DNA of 64,000 bases from Schizochytrium sp. TIO01 (GCA_004764695.1 SMSO01000037.1:728247-792246); one strand, 5' to 3'; numbered from the stretch's first letter, positions 21,773-33,800 are shown. Numbers and translations: made by a program. Notes: generated from the letters alone by a model not told the origin.

Positions 21773-22966
21773 TCATGGACATTGGCTGTGCTGAGATAAA
21801 TATTCGCTAGTATTTTGCAGTATAGAATTATTGGTGGTTTCAGCAATTACAAATGATTGTTCGCTAATCTGCGTTCTGTCATTCATGCTGCTTTCCTTGA
21901 TTGAGGAGAAGTGAAGACTATGTGGAAAACGTAATACAGACGCCAAAGGCGATACTGAGGGTAGTTTGGATGATCTCTTGCTGACCTTTTCCTGGGAGGC
22001 AAGAAACTGATTAATATAAAAGAATTTGGAAGTCAATAATAGAATTGCCAAGAAGGCCATTTGGATAGTTTGATATGGCCAGAGCCATGGCAAACTAAAC
22101 ACGATGAAAGAAATGGATACGCTAATTCCGGCACGAACTTTTTCTTTTGAAGAAGTCTCCAAATGTTCTAAAAGCGCAGCAATTTTTTTTGACGCGGGTG
22201 ATGTTCCTAGATCAGAGCTACCGCCTCGTAGACGCTTCACTTTACGAGCTACCTGCAGGGCAATTACGCCATGTGACATGAAGTATAAAACAACGCCTAG
22301 ATTTTTAAACACCAGCAAATATCTCATAGCCGACTTTTGAGGATTTGTAAGGTTCGCTTGAAAAAAGCATCCATATATCAATATAGGAAGCAGGATAATA
22401 GCATACATAATGTTTGCGAAACTTGTCTCCAGTATTAATGCTCGCCGCAAGCTTGCCGTGCTATGTTTTTGAGGGCCGAAGTCCAGTCCGGAAGATAACA
22501 CGTCAAAAGCTAAAAGCTCGGATTTGGAATTCCCGGCAAAATTTGCAGTACTGTATATCAAAAATGCTATTGACACGCCTATATCATAGCCAATTACTCG
22601 ACTTTCCATGTCAAAAACATGAAATATAGCAATCACGATTATAGAGCACAGTTGGAATTGTGAAATGAGGGAAAGCTGCAGGAATGGCGCGTCGCGATAT
22701 CGTAGTTTCTTTCCTTTTTTCGCAGCCCGATTTCTTTCATGTCGTAGTCGCGGAAGGTGTTTCACCATGACATATATGATTCGAAGCTGTGGTCTAAAAC
22801 CCACGAGCAGCACCACCGCCCACAATACACGCTCGAACGGCACATAAGTTACGCAATCAAAACCATCATAATTCAGAAAGTCTGTTTTCCCAGACCAGTG
22901 TTTGTCACAGACACAAGAATTGTCCATGCATTGCCCATGTGTGCCACAATCTTCGATGCAGACCAT
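21773..22966 (-). CDS. EGF-like multi-pass membrane protein, paralogue 2
   Basis: Intronless, 397 aa, ATG at 22966. The N terminus opens directly with the EGF-like module (Cys 3, 7, 13, 18, 20, 38; CGTHGQC, CVCDKHWSGKTDFLNYDG). It is followed by the same order of hydrophobic segments as paralogue 1, the equivalent GNSKSELLAF motif, MRYLLVFKN before the fifth segment, and an identical FSLPWLWPYQT. Between segments five and six lies a basic loop (ARKVKRLRGG). The tail of about 75 residues is Ser-rich. The shared motifs make common descent with paralogues 1, 3 and 4 very likely. Transcribed in the same direction as paralogues 3 and 4. Role unknown; a surface receptor, adhesion protein or channel-like protein is possible. 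Confidence 0.9.
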   Translation of the reverse strand: MVCIEDCGTHGQCMDNSCVCDKHWSGKTDFLNYDGFDCVTYVPFERVLWAVVLLVGFRPQLRIIYVMVKHLPRLRHERNRAAKKGKKLRYRDAPFLQLSLISQFQLCSIIVIAIFHVFDMESRVIGYDIGVSIAFLIYSTANFAGNSKSELLAFDVLSSGLDFGPQKHSTASLRRALILETSFANIMYAIILLPILIYGCFFQANLTNPQKSAMRYLLVFKNLGVVLYFMSHGVIALQVARKVKRLRGGSSDLGTSPASKKIAALLEHLETSSKEKVRAGISVSISFIVFSLPWLWPYQTIQMAFLAILLLTSKFFYINQFLASQEKVSKRSSKLPSVSPLASVLRFPHSLHFSSIKESSMNDRTQISEQSFVIAETTNNSILQNTSEYLSQHSQCP

Positions 22967-24718
22967 TCTGCGTCTCTAACTATAGCGAACTAAGTCGTGC
23001 GGGCCATCAATCCATTGATCTTAATCACGAATTTCCCTCTCAAAATTGTTTGATGTTTGCTGTACTTGCCCTAGTGAGTATTTGACCAAACCATGCTACT
23101 CCTCTCAGCTACGCAATATTATAGCCAACTCCAATCGCGTCCCCTCGCCATAGGGACTTCATTTCTAGTCGTGTTGCTTTCTATTTCTTTCATAATCAGA
23201 AAAGAATAATCGTTACCACAATTCGCAGTGTAGAACTCAAATTATCGAAACAGTTCATTTTTTTTTTTTTTTACGAATTGATAAAAGAAGGTATACCGTA
23301 GTCAAAGTCCTAGCTCCTTCTAAGCAGGCTCTGTCTTCCTTATGCATCAAAGTTGAAAATAGCATTCTGACGCTGTAGAAAAAAACAAACAAAAAAAAAC
23401 GATACGTAGCCAAGGACGCTCAGATCAACAAGCAGAGTTTGCCTGGCAGATATTTAAATCAGTGCAAAACCTTCTGGTTTTCTTATGGTCTCGCCTAATG
23501 AGTTTGTGATCTTTCTAGATTGAGTACAAAACGGACAAGATCTCGAAGCAGACGGGTAATCCGAGTGGGGTTCTGTATATTTATTAGATCCGTTTGCTTG
23601 TAAACCTAAACATTGAACCCTGATTATCTACTAGTATTTACTATAGCTATGAGTCCACACACCCATTACTTCTCATGGACGAATTGACACCAGAAGTAAA
23701 GTCCGAGCAGCGGGACAACATTGGATACTCGATTTGTCAAGTTGCTGCTCGTTGGCAAACGTAGTAGCTAGTGCCTACCTACTCGTATTAAGATCTATGG
23801 ATCACCTTAATCCGCTTAATAAAATTTGGTTCGATAAGTTGGCATTTTAACTGTTTCGTTGTTGCATATCTTCCAGCAAAGTCAACAGAATATCACTTCG
23901 ATCGGGAAAAGATGGCCAAACAGGGTCCAAGCTTTGTCCCAACCACCAAAAAAATGCAGGGAAGGGGGCGCCTTCACAGGTATCTTACTAACATCTATGA
24001 TATGAGTAAGTTCTAAGTCAGAAAGTATATATTTAAAACGGCATAGATTGCTATGCATAGCTTGAAATAACAACAACCGTACTTTGGTCAAACATATGGA
24101 AGACACCGAAGATTTATATGGTAGATATGATTTTAGTTACATTATTCTCAGAATTGCACAAAAGCCAATGTTTTCATTTTAATGAGAGAATGAACATTTC
24201 ATATTTTTTTTAATTGTTTTGATCATTTCTCACATCGACTGCTCGCACGTCTCTCAGGCGCACGTTGAAACGACCATTTGCTATCAGCTTCAGGAAGAAG
24301 TGGTATGTAAGGTCCTTGAGGTACAGTAATAAGAAAATGCCTACTGCGGACAGATACCATGTTATTCTCTTTCATTATCACAATGTGGACTTGCTACACG
24401 GCCAGTATACATCTATGTTTAGAAACAACAGTCAAATAAACAAACAACATCGCAAAGGAACAGTTAATTCACCCAATAATCGAGTAGTCTAATTCCTCAT
24501 ATCAGAAAATACAATCATGATCACAACATAAATAAACACCTGGACACTGTCCTTGCATCGACTGCGTGGCATCTTCTAAGCCGTTTTAACATCATCATGC
24601 AAGTTTGCTTGTTTGCTCTAATTGTGATCTGACTAAATACAAGTTTAGTCACTGTTAATGTATGGGTGTATGATAGTATATGGTATGGACAAATTTTATA
24701 AGCAACACGCGTATTTTG
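22967..24718. other. Spacer between EGF-TM paralogues 2 and 3
   Basis: 1.75 kb with poly-T/poly-A tracts (near 23258-23272 and 23381-23398) and no motif-bearing frame. It should contain the promoter of paralogue 2 and the 3' flank of paralogue 3. Confidence 0.55.
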
Positions 24719-26353
24719 CTACTCGTCATCTAGCGTGGGGACTGACGAAGCTTTACCGCTGATCGCTGTATCCGTCATACCTCGAAGGAGCTGCGGAACG
24801 TTGGGCTCGAAGCGATGAAAAAAACGCAAACTTCTTGCTTTGGCGTGTAATAACCCATGCGTTTTATCAGCATCTTTGTGGATTTTAAGTTGTGAACTTG
24901 TGCCAACTGAGGCGCTTTCAGAATGCTGTTCGGATATGGCATCTATTGGGTCATGCTCTTCATTATTAGGCATAATTTCAGCCGTATCAAAAAAACTATT
25001 AGATTTCATGCTCGCATCGGAAAGAAACTGGCCTTGCATATAATTGATGTCATCCCGACTTGATTGCAAGTTTCCATGCAACACGTTGAATTTCGCCGAA
25101 AGTATACTGTCGTGAATTGTTATATGAGATTTGCCAGAGTTATGTTCGCTTAGCCAGTATGCACTTCTCGTGCTGCGGTCTAAAGTAGAGAAGCGTGGAG
25201 CATCAGACAATCTGGAAGGCAAAGCGGCAGCAGTTGCCTGGTCTCCATAATTTGACGATTGGCTTGATAAATCTGTCTTGGTAGGAATTTCTTCACTTTG
25301 CTGCCCTAAAACTTTCACAAGAGATATTGCAGGTAATGAAGAAAAAGCAGAAATTCTTGAAGTCTTGACCGTGGTTGAATCTGGTACCATAAACTGAAAT
25401 ATAAAATGCAACTTCGACGAAAAAATCTTAGTTACAGCAACGCTTACCAAGACAGTTTGGTAAGGCCATAACCAAGGTAAGGAGAAGATACTGTACAGAA
25501 TGAACGTAATGAGAGCAGTCTTTTTTTTCTCTTGGACAATTGTAGAAAGCCTGTCAAGAAATAGCTCAATCTGAACGGACGAGCCTTGAGAAGATTGAGT
25601 TTGCTGCAATTCATTTTGGAAAGCTTTAATTCGCTTTGAGGTAGCAATACTTTCTGCCAGATTTATAAACATATAGAGCTGGACACCGAAATTTTTCATA
25701 GGTATTGAAATTGCCACAAATGAATTGTTTGGGTTTGTATTCTCGGGAGCGTATGCAATACCGGCTATCAAAGAGACAGATGTCAAGACAAAGTAAATAA
25801 GCACGGATCCTCCAGTTGTTAAAATCATTTTCCACCGAATTTGATTTTTTGATTTTGATTTACCTGCTAGTTCTTCACCTCTGAATAAAGCATCAAAGCT
25901 GAGTACCTCTGCCCACATATTTCCTATAAAGCCAGCTAAACTTGAAATTAAAAAACAAATAGAAACAACAATGCCGCTGCCAATAAGAGAGTCGTCACTT
26001 TGAGCAAGTTTTTTTACAGCGACAACCATCATCGTGAGGGGTGAAATCTGAGCTATTATTCCAAGCTGAACAAATGGGTTCGAACGATAGTGAAGTTTCT
26101 TATGTTGCCTGGCAGCTGCTCGTTTTCGCCGCCAAAACTTAGGAAGCTGTATTGAGGCTGCACAGAAGATCCTGTACTGGAGCAGAATATTTGCAGCTAG
26201 TACAATTGCCCACAATGAAATGTTCAATGGTATGAAGTTGTCACAGCTCCATCCCTCATAGTTAATAAAGTCTGAGCGTCCAGACCATAACTCATCGCAA
26301 ACGCAACTCCCATCAATGCATGTGCCATGTTGGCTGCAGCTAATAAGGCACAT
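24719..26353 (-). CDS. EGF-like multi-pass membrane protein, paralogue 3 (long tail)
   Basis: Intronless, 544 aa, ATG at 26353; no in-frame ATG lies upstream before a TGA. EGF-like module at residues 2-37 (six Cys, spacing x3-x5-x4-x1-x17; CVCDELWSGRSDFINYEG), then the same 6-7 membrane segments with GNMWAEVLSF and FSLPWLWPYQT. It differs from its paralogues in its C-terminal tail of roughly 200 residues, which is Ser/Thr/Asp-rich with no further membrane segment and should be cytosolic. This would suit a signalling or scaffold role controlled by phosphorylation, but that is inference. The loop after the fourth segment is longer than in paralogue 1. Confidence 0.9.
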   Translation of the reverse strand: MCLISCSQHGTCIDGSCVCDELWSGRSDFINYEGWSCDNFIPLNISLWAIVLAANILLQYRIFCAASIQLPKFWRRKRAAARQHKKLHYRSNPFVQLGIIAQISPLTMMVVAVKKLAQSDDSLIGSGIVVSICFLISSLAGFIGNMWAEVLSFDALFRGEELAGKSKSKNQIRWKMILTTGGSVLIYFVLTSVSLIAGIAYAPENTNPNNSFVAISIPMKNFGVQLYMFINLAESIATSKRIKAFQNELQQTQSSQGSSVQIELFLDRLSTIVQEKKKTALITFILYSIFSLPWLWPYQTVLVSVAVTKIFSSKLHFIFQFMVPDSTTVKTSRISAFSSLPAISLVKVLGQQSEEIPTKTDLSSQSSNYGDQATAAALPSRLSDAPRFSTLDRSTRSAYWLSEHNSGKSHITIHDSILSAKFNVLHGNLQSSRDDINYMQGQFLSDASMKSNSFFDTAEIMPNNEEHDPIDAISEQHSESASVGTSSQLKIHKDADKTHGLLHAKARSLRFFHRFEPNVPQLLRGMTDTAISGKASSVPTLDDE

Positions 26354-27597
26354 CGCATTACCTAAACAGATGTGATCATTGATTTTGCTGCAATCGATCA
26401 GGTGTCAATAACAAAGTAGCTACTTTTACTTTTAAGTTTACAGGATGTACTCCTTGTATCTCATTCTCACAAGGTCACTTGGAACGTTGTTCCTCGATAC
26501 AAGGCCTTACGCACAATCATATACAAAGAGACCGTACGATTAATCAATATCACTCGTATACAATAAGAATATAGTATAAGCAGTTTATCTGTTATAAAAA
26601 GCAGAACTATGGGGCAAAACAAAATAATGTGAATGTGTTTCAACGGCTCTCACGTTGACAATCACAATGATGCCGAAGGACGAACATGCCCCCTCTCTCA
26701 ATATAGAACGGAGATGTGCAACCAGCTAGGGCAGAGAGAAACTTATATTGATCGTGTTTCTGGAAATAATTAAGGGAAGGTTCTGGATACAAGTTTGGAT
26801 ACAAGTTTGAGTTCAATGTTGTCTTCTTCAACTCTCGGAACAGAACAGAACCAGCCATATTTTGATTCTTACCGCTAAATTTCTACCCTATGGTATGAAA
26901 AGGAGAAGCTTTTCTTTGACTGACTGACTAGCAGACGAATTCGCCAGCTCTGAAAGTAATCAAGTGACCCACAAATATGAGTAATCAATTTTATCTATGC
27001 GTCGTCACGGTCACCTATACTTAGGGTTAGGCTGAAAATTGTCGTTAAATAGTTTTTAATGATTAATGTTTACATGTAAACATTGAGCATTATTTTTGTT
27101 ATCTCATACAAACCATCATGCCAAATAAACGAACAACCTTAGCGAGAACCTTCTAACACGCATAGCGGCCTAACTACGCACTTTAAGATTATCTCTCCGA
27201 TGTTGCAAGGCTTCTTATTTACATGCCTGATATTTCATCTTATTGTTTTTTGTTTTCGTTTTTGTTTTGTCACTTTTTCTTAGTCAATTAATTTTAAAAT
27301 AGTTTTTTTTTTTTTTTAAATTGGATTACTCACTCTCAAAGCCAGAGATAGTAGGAAGCAATATGCCGTGGCATGTATTTGCATTTGGAAGTATTAGCCC
27401 AACTTTTCCGAAATTGGGCCCTGTCGGTAGACTTGCCAAAACGAGCATGCCCTTGGTAATGCAAGCTGCCTGCTTATATCTTAATTATCTTAACTAAAAA
27501 GACCAATGTAGCAACAGTCCTCGTGCCCCTAACAACGTTGAATGGACAAGAGCATTCAGAGAATACACAAAGTTTAAGAGATTAGTTCCTAAATAAT
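26354..27597. other. Spacer between EGF-TM paralogues 3 and 4
   Basis: 1.24 kb of AT-rich DNA with a T tract near 27303-27317. No gene-like frame. It holds the presumed promoter of paralogue 3. Confidence 0.55.
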
Positions 27598-28830
27598 CTA
27601 GTTAGAATCTTTAACGGGCAATTCTTCACCAGTATTGGCATTAGAAACTGGAAACACTTCAATATTTCGCTCCTCTTCTACATTGTTATTAACTTTTGCA
27701 TGTTCCTCAACCGTAACGATGCTTCCTTTGTCTTCATTCTCTAATGCCAAAACAGAAACATCTGTTTGTTCGGGGTGTACAGATATAGAGCTTGGCGACA
27801 AGGACTTCCGAGCTAAGCTACTACTGAGATAACGCTGTTCTTGTTTATCTCCCTTGCTACGCTTGCTATAGTTACATACGTAGTGGGCTCGCGAGCTTCC
27901 TAACTTAAAAAGGAGGAAAGCCATTGGAATACCTTGATAAGGCCATGCAAATGGAAAACAAAATGTCCCGTATAAAAGACAAGCAACTACTGAGGTCTTG
28001 ATTTTTTCTTTTGCGTTTTGGCGCATGTGTTCTAAAAGAATTTCTGTTCGTGCGTTAGAAGCGTCGCTCTTATTTGCTGACGAGCGTTGATCAAGCAATG
28101 ATTTGGTAGCTTTTGTTGTCTGCTTTGCCAAAATCGCCATCCAAATTAAATAACATGTAATACTCAAGTTACGAAGAATCAGCAAATGCCGAACAACAGA
28201 TTCTCGCGGATCTGGAACCGGGTCTCCAATAACAAGACTGGAAAAAAATGCAGGCGCAGCACCAAGGCTGTAAAGAGTTACAGCAACATAAGCCTTGCGA
28301 AAAATGCTCTTTCGAAGTTTCTCTGCGTCAGATGGTTTAACTGATGTAACTCCTTGCATAAGCGTAATAAAACTGGACTCTTCAGCCATGATATTTCCCC
28401 AAAACTGTACAGAAGCTGCTAAGTAGAAGGTTATTGTTAAAAGAGGGTCATGTCCAATCACACGATATGGAGTGAGAGCCACCTTGAATGGAACTGAAAT
28501 ATACAAAATGGTTGGGGAGAATTGAGCGATCACAACAAGCAAAAGTGGCCTAAACTCCCACCACCGGAGCTTAGTTCCACGCTTTGCGGCTCTCTTTTTG
28601 AGCGTGGAAAAGTTACCCCATTGGTTTAGGAAAGCTTTGATGATTCGAACTTGAAGAATGCACATACCAACTAACGTCAGGCTCCAAAGGCTAACATTCA
28701 ATGGTTCAAATGCTGGACATGACCATCCATCATAATTTAAAATATCGGTTTTACCCGACCAAAATCGATCACAAACACAGACATTTTCTTCACAATGTCC
28801 ATGTTTTCCACAAAAAGATTCATCACACAT
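27598..28830 (-). CDS. EGF-like multi-pass membrane protein, paralogue 4 (most divergent)
   Basis: Intronless, 410 aa, ATG at 28830. EGF-like module with Cys 2, 7, 13, 18, 20, 38 (CGKHGHC, CVCDRFWSGKTDILNYDG); the first Cys spacing is one residue longer than in paralogue 1. The membrane core keeps the order of segments but is more diverged: GNIMAEESSF at the third segment, VRHLLILRN before the fifth, and FCFPFAWPYQG where the others have FSLPWLWPYQT. The polar, acidic tail of about 80 residues ends in EELPVKDSN. It is the rightmost of the three head-to-tail minus-strand copies. Family membership is certain from the shared motifs; function is unknown. Confidence 0.9.
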   Translation of the reverse strand: MCDESFCGKHGHCEENVCVCDRFWSGKTDILNYDGWSCPAFEPLNVSLWSLTLVGMCILQVRIIKAFLNQWGNFSTLKKRAAKRGTKLRWWEFRPLLLVVIAQFSPTILYISVPFKVALTPYRVIGHDPLLTITFYLAASVQFWGNIMAEESSFITLMQGVTSVKPSDAEKLRKSIFRKAYVAVTLYSLGAAPAFFSSLVIGDPVPDPRESVVRHLLILRNLSITCYLIWMAILAKQTTKATKSLLDQRSSANKSDASNARTEILLEHMRQNAKEKIKTSVVACLLYGTFCFPFAWPYQGIPMAFLLFKLGSSRAHYVCNYSKRSKGDKQEQRYLSSSLARKSLSPSSISVHPEQTDVSVLALENEDKGSIVTVEEHAKVNNNVEEERNIEVFPVSNANTGEELPVKDSN

Positions 28831-30853
28831 AATCTGTGACAGAAGGAAGCGGCCTCTATTCGATCTTGTGTTTCGTTCGAATGGTAAGCTGGAAAGCGAT
28901 TGTGCTCTTTAGTTCAGACTTTACTATTTGTTGTGTTAAGCCTTGAAGCGGCTCAGTTACACTCTATGTCTATTTTGTATTTAGACTCAAAGATTAAGTC
29001 ACCTAGTAATGTGCCTAGAGCTATGGATACGCAAATGACATTCCATAGTTCGGATTTTGCATGCTTCAGCTGTAGGCGAACGGAAGTCCTCCAACGCAGT
29101 TAAAAAAAAATAAAAATATTTATGTCTGTGTGGTCTCATTTTGGAAATCTTACAATAGCTAGAAAGTGGGGCGAAGAACATTTCTTTTAGGGCTGCACTG
29201 AACTCAACACTCATTAGATCCTCGTTTTGGTGTAGAATGATTACCAGCCTTGTATTTCTCTTTGGCTTGTCCGTTGCCGAACCAAAACTTGACTTGCAAT
29301 AGTGAAATAGCGTTTTGTCTCCATTTTTCTTGCCCTTCTAAACTAACATAGACAGAAATGACGGAGAATGCCTGAAACGGGTTCTGTGTGTTGAATGTTG
29401 GGGGGTGTTGACTTGGATATTCGTCAGAGAACCACATAATAAGGAGCTGTGCAATTATCTGGAGTACTCCCAATGGCTTTGTCATTCTTCCAATGCAGTC
29501 CAATTAGGATCAACACTAATTCATATAGTTTCTAAATTACCAATTAGGGCATTGTGCTGGAGTGGGAGATCATAGCCGCGAACTTAGCCGGATCCTTTAA
29601 AACTTTGGATAGGAAATCAAGTCGCTGGGAGGTTCGGCTGCAACATTCTAATTGAACAAATAGGGCACAGGAACAAGGCTGCCGGGCAAATTGAATGATG
29701 GATACTGTTCGAGGTTGTTTATTGATAGAGCACATATAAATTGTGTTTTCTGTGGATCACGAGGACAAGTGTCGGATATCCATGTACTTACCCTTGCTTT
29801 GCTATATTCGTGGAGGGGTCCAACTCGTTTCCCCAGTTTACACGGACAGAAACTCAAAAACAACGAATGGTACTTCTACGAATGATAGCAGAAATTGATT
29901 CACCACACATAGGTTCGACAGGGTTTCTCAGATCAAACATTTCGTGAATGAAAACACTTTTGAGTATTCCATAACGGATTTCTATAGATTCCTCGCTACG
30001 TTTCCTATCCCTCATTCCCTACTACTTCCCTTACTACTAATAGACCATCAGTGTAGCAAGGCAATGGGCTTCAACTTAGTGGAAATGCATGCAAGTATAG
30101 CTACATTTAATGCAACAACTGATAACCTTTGAATTACGTGACTTCACAATACTTTAGATTCTCTGAAACATTTTGAGAATATGAAAAATAAATCAGAAAC
30201 AAATTTGTAATTTTAAAAAATCATATCAAAAGACAAGACAATCTCATCATGGATACGCTGCTACCATGTGTGACATCGCTACTGATACGATTTGGTAGTT
30301 CGCCGCAGTTTGCAGAAGCTGGCCTCTTCATTTGCATATAAAGGAGACGAGAGTTTCTGATTTAGTTTTTTTTTTTTTAAATCATAGAAGGCAAAAGGAA
30401 ATTTGAAAAGAAAGTTGCCTAGTTCCACTCCGAGGTAGAATCAGGGAATACACACCTGTCCGTTAAATTATCTGTTCAAACAAAAATGTATTGAGAGACG
30501 CCAAAGGATATTTGGCATTATTGCAGAGAAAGAAAGAAAGCAAACAGCCACTAGTATGTATGCATACTGGAGTGAGTGGCCTACTAATCTATTGCACAAT
30601 ATATACTTGCAGTAGGGTGTGAGTTAGCATCAAGTTTTATCACTATATCTGTTCTAGTGGCATATTTTATGAATATTGGCAGCACGAATATAAATATATA
30701 TAGAGAGAGAAAGACCTAGCTTTGTTCTGCCAGGAAATCGAACAGCCTGTTTACTGACCAGTCTTGCTCCTTGAGGCATCTCTTTGCGGAACCAAACAAG
30801 CTCGCGTGGATGCTTTCTTGAGGTTGAATCGAGCAAGCGAGCACCAAATTACC
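28831..30853. other. Divergent spacer upstream of SPEF2
   Basis: 2.0 kb with T and A tracts. Minus-strand frames at 29204-29503 and 29544-29735 read somewhat like protein (WRQNAISLLQVKFWFGNG; LDFLSKVLKDPAKFAAM) but are short and without known motifs, so they are not called. A TATA-like stretch (AATATAAATATATATAGAG) at about 30688-30706 lies about 150 bp before the SPEF2 ATG and might belong to its promoter. Confidence 0.4.
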
Positions 30854-33800
30854 ATGAGCCGACTTCTCCAAGAGTGGCTTGACCGAGATGTGCAGCTCAG
30901 TCGTTCAGTTGGTGGTTCTTCTCAAACTCTTGGTGCGGCATTTTCGAATGGCTATTTGCTAGGGGAGTTACTCTATCGACACAACCAGCAAGATGACTTT
31001 GACAAGTTTCACGACAGTGATCGAGTGCAAAAAAAGGTTGCTAACTTTATACGCCTCGAACGAACACTTTCGCGACTTAACATCAAGAACTTTGACGCTA
31101 GAGTCGCGCTGCGTATGATCAATGGTGATGATAAAACATGTTTTGATATTCTTTACAAAGTCAAAATGGCGCTTCAAAAGATTACGGTGACCGTCGGGCG
31201 TCATCGTGACGAGGGCCTAGTTCCCGGTAGTTTGGTTGCATTGACAAATCTGGCTCAGCAGACTAGAAAGCCAGCTTACGAAGAAGCAACATCTGATGTG
31301 TTTGCCAAGACTTTACGACAGCAGATAACCAGTCAAAATCAGATTGATATGGAGGAGCATTTGCAGCCGTTTTATGACGAACGTGCACGCCAAGACGCCT
31401 ATGTAGAATTCTGTAAGCGTGAAGACCAAGACATGCTTGCGATGTACTTCAGCGAGATTCGAAGACGCCGCATGATGGATAAGAAGGCAGAGCTCGAATA
31501 TCTGAATGATTGGAATGAAAAAGGTATTGGGATTTGGACGGAGAACCAGCGCCGGCGAAAATACATTAATGAGGTGCAAGCTCGATATGAAGAACGTGTT
31601 AGACTGGGACAAACTAGCCGAGCAGAGCTAGCTAGAGAAGAAAGCCGCGACTACACCTTTCGCGAAATCGCAGATATGGAGGAGCGAGTGGAAGCCCACC
31701 AACGTGATCTTGCTATTGTGAACGGCGGAGACATGAGCGGTGATACTAGCTCAGACAAAGTCTCTGGAGATGGCTGTCTTGTGGATCAACAAGGGTACAC
31801 AAATAATTGCTCAGAACCTAAAATTAAGCGCCGACGCCAAGAAACACAGGCAGAGAAAGAAACTCGTGATAGTCGTCGATCGCGATTTCTGGACCGTCTG
31901 GGCATTGAGAATGAGAATTTCCTTCACGACAAGCGCATTGAACTTCTACAAAATAGTATTCTTCGCAGATCGCATGCAGAAGAGCATCTCAAAGGTAGTT
32001 TACAAAAGCTGGAAAAATTCGAAACGGTCGTTCGAGACAATCGAAAGCATCGTGAAAAAATGGACAACGACCAAGAGGCCTTAGAAGAATCTAGATTCGA
32101 GGAGCGCAAGCTTGAATATGAATCTAACCTGGAAGCATCGGCCAAAAGCAACATTAAGTGGTTTTCAGCACAGTTGGAAGCTCTCAGGACGTCTGTACAT
32201 GCTGCCGCACATGCTGATGCGGTTCAGTTCTGTAAAGGTGTAGTGTTAGAACTCGTTGAGCTTTCACTATCTCAGATTGAACTTTCTCGGTACGAAGGAG
32301 TACCAACTAAACTAAACGAACGAAAGGTCGATGAGATTGTAAAATTTGTAGAAGGCTCTAAGGATGCAGCTGACTTGTATGACTACATCAATGACGAGCG
32401 TACTTGGGGGGGCATTCAACGGAATTCATGCTCAAGACTTATCGGCAATCTTCTCATCCCCTTGCGTACAGCTGCATTACCTCCGCCTCCTGTTCAACAA
32501 CCAGTTGTGCAACGGCGATTTCGTCTTCAACTTGCACTTGTGGGTCCACCCTATGCACATAAAACGACTATGGCTGTCCGGCTTGCTTCACGATATAGTT
32601 TACGAATCCTGCAGCCTGAAGCATTCTTGAGGTCTTATATCAATAAAGCTGAGAAGCTGGAAAACGGTGAGCCATTTACGGATGAGGACTACGTCGAAGC
32701 GTGTGCACAGGCAATTTTAAAGCTTGAAAAGGAAGTTGCTTTAGAATGCGCATTAAGTGAGGAAAGTGCTTCAGATGGATTCACAAACAATAGTGTCAGC
32801 TCATCAAGCAGTGCCCATGTATCGTTTATTTCTTCCGAAGATCGAGTCCGTCAACTCTTCGACCGATGGGATCTTGACAAATCAGGTGATCTCGATGCAC
32901 AGGAGCTGCTTAAAGCAACAATGCAAGCCCACTGCGAAGGTAAGTCCCAAGCCGACATCGAAGCTGAGGCTCTCGAAGCATTTGCACAAATGGATTTCAA
33001 TATGGATGGTAGCATCAGCTGGGAAGAATTTCAACAGTACTTTGCAAGCGTCTTTGGAGAACACACCCAACAAGTAGTTTTAAATTTGCTTCACCAATCG
33101 AATCAAGCCTCCAGAGAATGTCAAGGCTGGATTCTTGATGGATTTCCGTTCAACAAGAACCAAGCATATCTTCTTGAGGCTAGACTCTCTGGGAAGAATG
33201 CAGATGCACTAGAATACCAACCACCACCAGCTTTATCACTACCTTGCGATTCGCCAAGACCATTAGATAAAGCTCAATTCCAGGGAGCTAATGCGGGTGG
33301 GCTCGACCAAGTATTTTATTTAGCAAGCTCCTTGGAATCTACTTTCTACAAAGCCGCCCATGCTTCAACAAACCCACTCGAGCGCTTCCGAGTCGTGCCA
33401 AAAATCTATGTTACTGAACGTGACATCAAGGATGTGCAGCAATGGTATGACTGTTTTCAGATTTTCCAGACGATCAACACAAGTAACATTGACCCTGACT
33501 CTATTTTTGTGGCGCTTACGCATCATGTTGAAAGAACTCTCACACAAAAGCTCTCAATTGAAGCTGACGAAAAGGCAAAAGCTGATCACTTGGTCCACCT
33601 TGCTAAGTGTAGACGTATTTGCGATGACTGGCTTTCGGCTGTTTCACATCGACGACAAGAGATCTCGTCAGATACAGAGGGGTTTGGAGATGCTGGAAGA
33701 CCATTAGATAGTGACAATGGGGAGGCACCTCTTCCGAGAATTATTGATGTACCTCCATTAGATTTACACTCTCTTAAGGCCGCCAAGGTGTTACCTGATC

